Source: CAZDHT01 sp964505325
GTDB lineage: Bacteria; Planctomycetota; PUPC01
Length of the DNA: 5,600 nucleotides
Direction of reading: 5' to 3'
Assembly: GCA_964505325.1 (NCBI GenBank)
Contig: CAZDHT010000309.1
Location: 1-5,600 of the forward strand
Part shown: piece by piece, positions 1 through 4,863 of the stretch
How the letters are laid out: each line of letters starts with the position of its first letter
Numbering within the stretch: the stretch's first letter is position 1
The notes under the pieces: model-generated
What the model saw: the letters and a program-made list of their open reading frames with translations, nothing else
Databases searched by the model: none
Told to the model about the DNA's origin: nothing
Program-made: the position numbers and the translations under genes

Positions 1-97
1 CCGGACAATGCCACAGCTCGACCGGGGGCAGCCGCCCCAACTGCTGCACGGAATGAAACCGCGCTCGTTCGTGACTGCATAATTGCCTCGGTGGCAT
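1..97 (-). CDS. Cys/His mini-protein, copy 1 (C-terminus cut by window edge)
   Basis: I do not recognise this gene by name. Reading from the ATG at 97, the visible 32 codons give MPPRQLCSHERARFHSVQ, then QLGRLPPVELWHCP, and run off the left edge. The same protein occurs twice more in this window (1335-1496 and 1738-1905), where the tail continues with a T-C pair that completes a C-P-T-C motif. Cys7 and His9, with the Cys pair at 31 and 34 in the full copies, look like a small zinc-ribbon site; this is inference. The start is set by an 8-base perfect Shine-Dalgarno AAAGGAGG (105-112) 7 nt upstream. Against copy 3, twelve of 32 codons differ but only three change the amino acid (P2A, S8A, Q19R), which is a strong sign of a translated, selected gene. 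It lies 108 nt downstream of the PEP-CTERM gene on the same strand, with a hairpin in between, so it is probably a separate unit. Role unknown. Confidence 0.72.
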   Translation of the reverse strand, partial: MPPRQLCSHERARFHSVQQLGRLPPVELWHCP

Positions 98-156
98 AAG
101 GCTTCCTCCTTTCGCTCAGGTCCTGGTTTCTATCGTTCATCATTCGACTCATTGGC

Positions 157-186
157 CCCGCCCGGCAGGTTCCCCCGCCGGACGGG
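157..186 (-). terminator. Candidate hairpin terminator after the PEP-CTERM gene
   Basis: Read on the minus strand, CCCGTCCGGC pairs with GCCGGGCGGG over ten base pairs around a 10-nt loop. One pair is a G-U wobble that forms only in minus-strand RNA (the plus-strand version has a C-A mismatch there). It starts 20 nt after the stop codon of the PEP-CTERM gene and ends 59 nt before the mini-protein start at 97, where a terminator would be expected. There is no T-run after the stem, so it may instead be a processing or mRNA-stabilising hairpin. Confidence 0.35.
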
Positions 187-187
187 A

Positions 188-217
188 ATCCGTGTTCATC
201 CGTGTTTATCCGTGGCG
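188..217. repeat. Three tandem 10-bp units, ATCCGTGTTC type
   Basis: The plus strand reads ATCCGTGTTC, ATCCGTGTTT, ATCCGTGGCG: three adjacent 10-bp units that share the first seven bases. On the minus strand this is an ACGGAT/AACAC pattern. The first unit met by transcription supplies the last codons and the TAA stop (206-208) of the PEP-CTERM gene. Short ACGGAT-AACAC runs of this kind are, from memory, frequent between genes in planctomycete and other environmental genomes; that link is not proven here. Confidence 0.6.
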
Positions 218-1051
218 AGTTCTCCTCTTTCTCAGGCTCAACAGCGCCAGGCCGATCAGGCTCAGCCCCGCCGGCTCGGGGATGAGCGGGGCCGGGACGC
301 CCGTGATGACGAACGCGAAGTCCACCGACTCGCCTGTGATCGGGTCCCGGATCTCCGTCCACCGGTAGTAGCCCGGCTGGCCCGCGGGGGTCACCCACTC
401 GTACCAGACCGCGTCGTCCAGGAAGTGCTGCGACTGGGAGGTCTTCCATCCCCAGTATTCATCGGAGAAATCCCAGTAGAGCTTGACGCCCAGCCAGTAG
501 ACCTCTCCCTTCCTCTGGAGGAGCGCTTCGTCCTTGGGGATGTCGAAGTTGTACTGGTAGTAGTTCACGTGGTCGCTCAGGATGGGTTGCCCTGGCCCGG
601 GGGGCACGTCGGGGCAGGGCGAGAACCAGCCCTGGTCGCCGGTGAAGCCGCGCTGGGTCCACTGCCCGGGGGTGAACGTCCGCTGCCACAGGACCGGGCC
701 GGGGATGCTCCAGCCGTCCGGCCCCTGGGCAATGTTGGAGTGGATGAACAGCTCCACCTTGGTGAAGGGCTTCGATACGTCTCCCTTCCACGAGCCCCAG
801 AAGTGGATGTCCGTGACCCAGCCGGTCTCGGAGCACTGCCAGTCGTCCGCCATTTCGTTCTCGCACATGGCCACGTCCCAGCCGTTGGGGTCGGGCTCCT
901 GCGGCCAGTGCATCTTGTGGCCGTCTCCCGGGTCCCAATCCGCCCGCGCCGGCGAGCCGGCCAGTGCCAGCCCGCCCGCCAATACCAATGCCAGCGCCAA
1001 TTTCCTGTGTAGCATTGCTACACCCCCTCTCCAAAAAAAGACCGATCCCAT
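206..1051 (-). CDS. Secreted PEP-CTERM sorting-domain protein
   Basis: A predicted exported protein of 281 aa. It has an N-terminal signal peptide: a basic HRK at residues 15-17, a hydrophobic LALALVLAGGLALAG core at 18-32, and a likely signal peptidase site after Ala37 (ARA before DWDPG). The body is rich in Trp, Tyr and Asp, with segments DPNGWDV, ADDW, TDIHFWGSWKGD, VYWLGVKLYWD and DFAFVITG, as in planctomycete surface proteins of a domain family of unknown function. The C-terminus is a textbook PEP-CTERM tripartite tail: PEP at 258-260, a hydrophobic helix at about 261-273, then the basic RKRRTRHG. In known systems exosortase recognises this tail and anchors or releases the protein at the cell surface; no exosortase gene is in the window. 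Start choice: ATG 1051 has a perfect AGGAGG (1061-1066) 9 nt upstream. The internal ATG at 1015 would give a more compact signal peptide (269 aa) but has a weaker, more distant GGAGAGG. Role beyond surface display unknown. Confidence 0.9.
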   Translation of the reverse strand: MGSVFFWRGGVAMLHRKLALALVLAGGLALAGSPARADWDPGDGHKMHWPQEPDPNGWDVAMCENEMADDWQCSETGWVTDIHFWGSWKGDVSKPFTKVELFIHSNIAQGPDGWSIPGPVLWQRTFTPGQWTQRGFTGDQGWFSPCPDVPPGPGQPILSDHVNYYQYNFDIPKDEALLQRKGEVYWLGVKLYWDFSDEYWGWKTSQSQHFLDDAVWYEWVTPAGQPGYYRWTEIRDPITGESVDFAFVITGVPAPLIPEPAGLSLIGLALLSLRKRRTRHG

Positions 1052-1060
1052 TCAGCTTCT

Positions 1061-1066
1061 CCTCCT
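1061..1066 (-). promoter_or_regulatory. Shine-Dalgarno deciding the PEP-CTERM start
   Basis: AGGAGG on the minus strand, 9 nt before the ATG at 1051. It favours this start over the internal ATG at 1015. Confidence 0.6.
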
Positions 1067-1334
1067 ACGCAGAACGAGAAGTGCGATTCGGTGCTGCCAA
1101 GATGGGCGCAGACTTCGTGCCGTCACGCTGTGACACGCCTCCTCTCCGGAAACGGCTGTCTCGAGGCAATGCCTCTGATCTCGATGCTCAGTGCTCGTTC
1201 CTTAACTTGTCTGTGGCCGAAGGAACCGAACGACGATGGGGCGAGGCAGGGACGGTAACCGCCGTCACCAGCCTACGCAGGCCCAACGTAATCCATACCT
1301 TCGACTTCTGATCAAACTGTTCCTTATGCTGTCA

Positions 1335-1496
1335 TCACGCTGCCGCGACCGGCTTCCGCGCCCGGCCGATGCTCTCTGCCGAAACCGTGCTGTGGCACGT
1401 CGGGCAGTGCCAGAGCTCGATCGGCGGCAGGCGTCCGAGCTGCTGCACGGAATGGAACCGTGCGCGCTCGTGCGAGCACAACTGTCTCGGGGCCAT
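1335..1496 (-). CDS. Cys/His mini-protein, copy 2
   Basis: A complete 53-aa protein of a family I do not recognise; it is a paralogue of the genes at 1-97 and 1738-1905. It begins MAPRQLCSHERARFHSVQ and continues QLGRLPPIELWHCPTCHST, followed by a short variable tail ending VAAA. Cys7, His9, Cys31 and Cys34 (a C-x-H and a C-x-x-C) are kept in both complete copies and fit a single small zinc site, with His15, His30 and His35 as other possible ligands. There is no signal peptide or membrane segment, so it is probably cytoplasmic. The upstream in-frame ATG at 1529 would add eleven residues not shared with the other copies. The ATG at 1496 is preferred because it has a perfect AAGGAGGT (1503-1510) 6 nt upstream and matches the other copies' starts. 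The stop is TGA followed at once by another TGA. Against copy 3 over the first 32 codons there are eight synonymous and three replacement differences. Function unknown; a nucleic-acid-binding or regulatory role is only a guess. Confidence 0.75.
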   Translation of the reverse strand: MAPRQLCSHERARFHSVQQLGRLPPIELWHCPTCHSTVSAESIGRARKPVAAA

Positions 1497-1502
1497 AGGC
1501 CT

Positions 1503-1510
1503 ACCTCCTT
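1503..1510 (-). promoter_or_regulatory. Perfect Shine-Dalgarno of mini-protein copy 2
   Basis: AAGGAGGT on the minus strand with a 6-nt spacer to the ATG at 1496. It decides the start against the upstream in-frame ATG at 1529. Confidence 0.65.
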
Positions 1511-1655
1511 GAAAAAGGTCCACCGTCACGAACGACCATACTTCACTTCCGCGTATCCCTGCTCCTTCATTCCTGGCACGCGGCCCGCGTCGGCGGCGTC
1601 GGCCTCACGCAGACCAAGACACCGATACCGTCGGCCGCGAAAACCACCTGCGCCG

Positions 1656-1691
1656 GGCGCCGCCGCCCCAACCCGGGGCGCGCTCGGCGCC
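1656..1691 (-). terminator. Two-tier GC-rich hairpin between mini-protein copies 3 and 2
   Basis: An outer GGCGCC pair (1656-1661 with 1686-1691) encloses an inner CGCCCC/GGGGCG stem (1664-1669 with 1675-1680) around a 5-nt loop. It begins 46 nt after the copy 3 stop codon on the minus strand. No T-run follows, so intrinsic termination is uncertain; it could also protect the 3' end of the short copy 3 mRNA. Confidence 0.3.
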
Positions 1692-1737
1692 ACGATTCCG
1701 AATCTGCTTCGCTCTCTGACGAGCGGGCCCGCCTCGG

Positions 1738-1905
1738 CTACGCCGCGGCGACGCTCGACGACGGCCGGCCCTTGCCAACGTTGTCTCGCGCGATGGTGCT
1801 CTTGCAGGTCGGGCAATGCCACAGCTCGACCGGCGGCAGCCGTCCCAAGCGCTGCACGGAATGAAACCGTGCCCGCTCGTGAGCGCATAGCTGTCTCGGA
1901 GCCAT
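1738..1905 (-). CDS. Cys/His mini-protein, copy 3
   Basis: A complete 55-aa paralogue of the genes at 1335-1496 and 1-97; family not recognised. It reads MAPRQLCAHERARFHSVQ, then RLGRLPPVELWHCPTCKST, then a variable tail ending SSSVAAA. Cys7, His9, Cys31 and Cys34 are conserved and suggest a single zinc-binding knuckle or ribbon (inference). Nineteen residues of extra open frame lie upstream to an ATG-like start at 1962, but they run through the low-complexity CACAGACGCAGAGG motif and are not shared by the other copies. The ATG at 1905 has GGAGGT (1911-1916) 5 nt upstream and aligns exactly with the other two starts. Conservation between copies falls off sharply after the C-P-T-C motif, apart from the AAA end. 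It lies 241 nt upstream of copy 2 on the same strand, with a strong hairpin in between, so each copy is probably expressed on its own. Confidence 0.75.
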   Translation of the reverse strand: MAPRQLCAHERARFHSVQRLGRLPPVELWHCPTCKSTIARDNVGKGRPSSSVAAA

Positions 1906-1966
1906 GCAACACCTCCAAAACGAAGGGCACACAGACGCAGAGGAGAGAGACACAAGACTCATCCTG

Positions 1967-1984
1967 ATCCGCCGCCCGGCGGAT
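1967..1984. repeat. 8-bp inverted repeat upstream of mini-protein copy 3
   Basis: ATCCGCCG and CGGCGGAT flank two bases, a nearly perfect 18-bp dyad 62 nt before the copy 3 start. It could be an operator-like site or an mRNA leader hairpin. No T-run follows on either strand, so it is not a clear terminator. Confidence 0.4.
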
Positions 1985-2307
1985 AGAACACCCCTCCGTC
2001 TCTGTCGCCTTACCCGTTGTCTCTAGTCACGTCTCCTTAAGCCATATCCTCACTTCACTGCGCCGCAGGGCCGGGCACGCCGACCGTGGCGTGTGCCGGG
2101 CGCCCTGCGCCTTCCTCCTGCGCCATCCGCCTGTGGGGGCGCCCTGAGAAAGCGCCGAGCGCGCCCACAGCATCCATCCGCCACCGCGAGCCCACCGACC
2201 AGACGCGTCGGGGCGGGGGCCGCGGCGCTCTTCTGCGCTACCCACGCCCGAGTGAGGCGCCGGTACGGGGCACACGCCGGTCACCCAAAGCGACCGCGTG
2301 TCCACGA

Positions 2308-2328
2308 CACCGCCACGCTGCGGCGGTG
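2308..2328. repeat. 7-bp inverted repeat, hairpin
   Basis: CACCGCC and GGCGGTG form a perfect 7-bp stem with a 7-nt loop (ACGCTGC) inside the GC-rich gene-free stretch. No T-run follows on either strand. Function unknown; it may simply reflect base composition. Confidence 0.35.
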
Positions 2329-2508
2329 GTAGACCGGCCCCCCCTCCTGATGGCACTGTGAAGCAAATCCCGTGCCGGGAATCTGCCAATAATGGGGGGT
2401 CAGTTATAAGGCGTTGTTACGGAAGAAGTTGCGGCCGAAATGATCAGGGAGAGCGAACGGCCGGCAGTCGCGGCTGTTGCCCAGAATCCCACTTTCTAAG
2501 GCCCCCGC

Positions 2509-2529
2509 CTTGGTGCGGACCGCACCAAG
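2509..2529. repeat. 21-bp perfect palindrome, candidate operator or hairpin
   Basis: CTTGGTGCGG, a central A, then CCGCACCAAG: a 10-bp perfect dyad with a single central base. As RNA it would form a 9-bp stem with a 3-nt loop. It lies 83 nt past the stop codon of the URO-D-like gene, so a transcription-end hairpin is possible, but no T-run follows on the minus strand. A palindrome this exact also suits a dimeric regulator binding site. Confidence 0.55.
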
Positions 2530-2537
2530 TCAAGTTA

Positions 2538-2555
2538 TTACACAGAGTTACACAG
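2538..2555. repeat. Direct repeat TTACACAG, 10-bp period
   Basis: TTACACAG occurs twice, separated by AG, giving a 10-bp period. It lies between the palindrome at 2509-2529 and the 3' end of the URO-D-like gene. A related run, CACACAGACGCAGAGG, lies at about 1928-1943. Confidence 0.45.
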
Positions 2556-2612
2556 CCGTCTCGGCAAATCAACACGCATGTTGCGGGAATGCACCACCGA
2601 GTGCCCGGCAGG

Positions 2613-3707
2613 CTATCGGTATCTGCCGAACTCGTGGTACGCCTCGAACAGCGCCTCCACGTTCTCCAGGGGCGTGTCGGCCTGGATGTTGTGGGCGGTG
2701 CAGAAGATGAAGCCCCCGCGGGGTCCGAGGGTTTCGAATCGCTCGCGGACCTCGTCGCGCACGTCCTCGGGCGTGCCGAACGGCAACGTGCGCTGGATGG
2801 AAATCGAGCCGTGGAAACACAGGCGGTCGCCGAACTGCGTCTTCAGCTCGGTGCGGTCCATGTCGTGCACGTCGGGCTGGACCGGGTTCAGGATGTCCAG
2901 CCCGCACTCGATCAGGTCGGGGATGATGGGCTTGATCGAGCCGCACGAGTGGTGGGCCACTTTGCATCCGTACCGGTGGCCAAGGTCGATGAAGGCCTCG
3001 AAGCCCGGCCGCAGGAACCGCCGCCACATGTCCGGCGACATGAAGGGCCCGCTCTGCGTGCCGAAATCGTCGCCGGCGAAGAAGATGTCGATGCCGCCGC
3101 CTGCCGCCTCCAGCGTGCGGCGCGCGTACTCCTGGTAGAACTCGGCGATGCGGGTGAAGATATGCTCGGCGATCTCGGGGCTGAGCACCAGGTCTTCCAG
3201 GATCTTCGCGATGCCGCGCAGATACATCGCCGGCTTGAGCTGGGCGCACCGGTTCGTGCGGTCGCCCATGAACATGACGACCTTGCCGATTCTGCGGACC
3301 TCGGCGGCCTGCTGGCGGACGCAGTCATAGTCGAACCAGTCGGGGCTGGGCCACTTGGGGTAGTCGCGTATCTCCTCCAGGGATTTGGCGCTCTCGAGCG
3401 GGAAGTGGAGCACCTCGCGGTAGGCACCGGCCTTGTCCCCCTCGCCGACGTCGACGCGGACGCGCGGCACGCCCCAGTGGTCCTCGACGCTGCCGTCGGG
3501 ATACGCGGCCGGTTTGGGGCCGACGTACCTCGGGCCTTCGATGTAGCGGAAATCCACGTCGAGATGCTGGAGCAACTCCTCTTGCGAAGAGAAGCCGCAG
3601 CGTTTCAGCAGCCTGGCGTTGACCTCCGGCGTCGCCCAGTAATCGATCGGAACGCGGTCCGGCTCCTGGTGCGCCAGGGCGAGCGACACGCGCTTCCTGG
3701 AATGCAT
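2613..3707 (-). CDS. Uroporphyrinogen decarboxylase/MtaA-superfamily protein, probable methyltransferase
   Basis: A full-length 364-aa TIM-barrel protein of the URO-D superfamily. Seen features: an N-terminal RKRVSLALAHQEPDRVPID, typical of the methyltransferase-like branch; GDD at 212-214 in AGDDFGTQ; HSCGS at 253-257; FHGSIS at 298-303; and FCTAHNIQ with Cys336 near the C-terminus. In corrinoid methyltransferases such as MtaA and MtbA, an H-x-C plus a distal Cys bind the zinc that activates the thiol acceptor. His253, Cys255 and Cys336 fit that pattern. The arginine-rich N-terminal motif of true haem-pathway URO-D (RQAGR) is absent, so methyl transfer to or from a corrinoid protein or thiol is more likely than porphyrin decarboxylation; the substrate is unknown. 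The ATG at 3707 has GAGGG 5 nt upstream. It lies 23 nt downstream of the dehydroquinate synthase gene and is likely co-transcribed with it. No corrinoid protein gene is in view. Confidence 0.9.
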   Translation of the reverse strand: MHSRKRVSLALAHQEPDRVPIDYWATPEVNARLLKRCGFSSQEELLQHLDVDFRYIEGPRYVGPKPAAYPDGSVEDHWGVPRVRVDVGEGDKAGAYREVLHFPLESAKSLEEIRDYPKWPSPDWFDYDCVRQQAAEVRRIGKVVMFMGDRTNRCAQLKPAMYLRGIAKILEDLVLSPEIAEHIFTRIAEFYQEYARRTLEAAGGGIDIFFAGDDFGTQSGPFMSPDMWRRFLRPGFEAFIDLGHRYGCKVAHHSCGSIKPIIPDLIECGLDILNPVQPDVHDMDRTELKTQFGDRLCFHGSISIQRTLPFGTPEDVRDEVRERFETLGPRGGFIFCTAHNIQADTPLENVEALFEAYHEFGRYR

Positions 3708-3730
3708 CCGATCCCTCTAGCCCACCTGAC

Positions 3731-4723
3731 TCAGCGCTCGGTGAGGGTTTCTTTGACCTTCATGCCGAAGTGGCGCCCGCCCTCCGTGATGTGGGCGAGC
3801 ACCTCGTCGCCCGGCTTCGCCGCGGCCACCGAGAGGGCGCTCCCATCCGGCTTGGTCAGCCGCACGGTCTCGGCGTTCTGCATCACCAGCCCGATCTCGC
3901 GGCCATCGGCCTCGGCGCAGACGAGCAGCAGCGGGCGCCGCTCGACCTTGCACCGGCCCACGTAAGCCTGCTGCGTCTCGCCTCGGCTGTTCACGATCAT
4001 CACCGCATCGCCCGAGCGGAGGTCCGACAGGTACTTGGTCGCGCCGCCCGGCACCAGCAGGTACGCGTGGAGCGCGCCGGCGTTGACCCGGAACGGCCGG
4101 GTCGCCACGTAGGGCGAGGGGATCGTCTCGGAGTGGACCAGCAGAAACGCGTTACTGGAGTTGCCGACGAGCATCCCGTCGCCGGGTTTCATCCCGGTGC
4201 ACGAATCGACGCACACCCGGTCGCCCATGCCCAGCTGCACGACGCGCGTGATCTTCGCCGTCACCAGCGGCAACTTGTCCGCAATGCCCTTGACCGCCGA
4301 TACCGTCTTCTTGATCTCGCCGATGTTCTGGCTCTTGAGCAGGATCCCGTCCACGCCCTTCTCCAGGATCTCCGTCATCAGCTTCGCTTCCTGGGCGCTG
4401 CCCACCTCGACGAACAGGTTGCCGCGCTGCGCCACCAGGTTCTCGATGGGGATTACCTTCCAGTCGCGCATCCGGAGCACGACGATCTGTCCGGGCGGCA
4501 TCTTGGCGACGCGCTGCTCGTCGGCCTTGTTCTGCACCTCGACCACGACGGCGTCCTGTCCCAGCTTCACGTCGCCGTCGGGCGCCACCGTCTTGATCCG
4601 GCCGAGCGCGTGCGTGCGGTCGGTGTACCCTTCAGGTACCACCACCGCATCCGCGCCGCTCTCCAGCGCGGCCGTCACAATATCCCTGTTCCAGGGATCC
4701 GCGTTCACCCACACTGATTTCAC
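3731..4723 (-). CDS. aroB': 3-dehydroquinate synthase II (archaeal-type AroB')
   Basis: A 330-aa protein of the type II dehydroquinate synthase family, unrelated to classical AroB. Family enzymes use NAD+ to deaminate and cyclise 2-amino-3,7-dideoxy-D-threo-hept-6-ulosonate to 3-dehydroquinate, entering the shikimate pathway. Diagnostic blocks: MKSVWVNADPW at the N-terminus, IPIENLVA (91-98), GDRVCVDSC (168-176), MKPGDGMLVGNSS (178-190), PYVATRPFRVNAGALHAY (204-221), VPGGATKYLSDL (224-235) and a C-terminal EGGRHFGMKVKE. Length matches the family and no block is missing. The start is taken as GTG 4723, with AAAGGG 9 nt upstream. An ATG at 4798 in the same frame lacks a Shine-Dalgarno and abuts the -10 box of the best promoter, so it should precede the transcript start. 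Homologues GriH and NspH make 3-amino-4-hydroxybenzoate in Streptomyces, an alternative role. The partner aldolase (AroA'/GriI type) is not in the window. Confidence 0.92.
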   Translation of the reverse strand: MKSVWVNADPWNRDIVTAALESGADAVVVPEGYTDRTHALGRIKTVAPDGDVKLGQDAVVVEVQNKADEQRVAKMPPGQIVVLRMRDWKVIPIENLVAQRGNLFVEVGSAQEAKLMTEILEKGVDGILLKSQNIGEIKKTVSAVKGIADKLPLVTAKITRVVQLGMGDRVCVDSCTGMKPGDGMLVGNSSNAFLLVHSETIPSPYVATRPFRVNAGALHAYLLVPGGATKYLSDLRSGDAVMIVNSRGETQQAYVGRCKVERRPLLLVCAEADGREIGLVMQNAETVRLTKPDGSALSVAAAKPGDEVLAHITEGGRHFGMKVKETLTER

Positions 4724-4798
4724 TGGTCTGGTCCCTTTCTCATCCCGAGCGTGATGCGACTCCGCACCAGATTGACCCGCCCCGTGTCGACCACGCAT

Positions 4799-4826
4799 AT
4801 GATAGCCGTCGCGGCCGGGCGGTCAA
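4799..4826 (-). promoter_or_regulatory. Sigma-70-type promoter for the dehydroquinate synthase/URO-D-like unit
   Basis: On the minus strand TTGACC (4821-4826) and TATCAT (4799-4804) are separated by 16 bp; each matches the consensus hexamer at five of six bases. Transcription would begin near 4792, leaving a leader of about 70 nt before the GTG at 4723. It sits in the 140-nt gap after the deacylase stop codon. Confidence 0.55.
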
Positions 4827-4863
4827 GCCAAATTGCCGCCGAATTGCCACCGGGCATGGCACG

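Larger units (their letters stand above)
1985..2612. other. Gene-poor intergenic stretch
   Basis: I find no gene here that I can support. From about 2080 to 2370 the DNA is very GC-rich and therefore open in several frames on both strands. The translations are Arg/Pro/Gly/Ala-rich, lack motifs and have no ribosome binding site. The stretch contains an inverted repeat at 2308-2328 (CACCGCC / GGCGGTG), the perfect palindrome at 2509-2529, and the ACACAG direct repeat at 2538-2555. A short plus-strand frame at 2410-2499 looks slightly protein-like (see findings). No tRNA, tmRNA, RNase P or SRP signature was seen. Confidence 0.5.

Noticed and set aside
83..1012. Plus-strand open frame of 309 codons
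   Set aside because: Antisense to the PEP-CTERM gene and to mini-protein copy 1; the product is Arg/Pro/Val-rich low-information sequence.
1..1905. The three recurring ~95-bp blocks as a CRISPR or IS-end repeat
   Set aside because: Spacing is irregular, copies diverge at third codon positions and each has a start codon with a ribosome binding site, so they are paralogous genes and not array repeats or mobile-element ends.
1526..1930. Minus-strand open frame of 134 codons overlapping mini-protein copy 3
   Set aside because: Out of frame with the conserved mini-protein; the synonymous-substitution pattern supports the mini-protein frame instead.
2027..2389. Minus-strand open frame of 120 codons in the gap
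   Set aside because: TTG start without a ribosome binding site, Gly/Arg/Pro-rich product, no motif; best explained by high GC.
2570..2583. CAACA / TGTTG hairpin 29 nt after the URO-D-like stop as a terminator
   Set aside because: A stem of five base pairs, mostly A-T, with no T-run on the minus strand is too weak to call.
2720..2740. GTTTCGAATCGC resembling a tRNA T-loop
   Set aside because: It lies within the URO-D-like coding sequence, and no cloverleaf arms can be built around it.
2298..3965. Long plus-strand open frame of 555 codons
   Set aside because: It lies antisense to the well-supported URO-D-like gene and part of the DHQ synthase gene; it is a GC-bias shadow with no recognisable domain or ribosome binding site.
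4682..4698. ATCCCTG / CAGGGAT inverted repeat early in the DHQ synthase gene
   Set aside because: A 7-bp stem fully inside codons for the conserved DPWNRDIV segment; probably chance, with no sign of start-site occlusion.
3770..4717. Plus-strand open frame of 315 codons
   Set aside because: Antisense to the DHQ synthase gene, whose family blocks are unmistakable; the product is His/Arg/Leu-rich shadow sequence.
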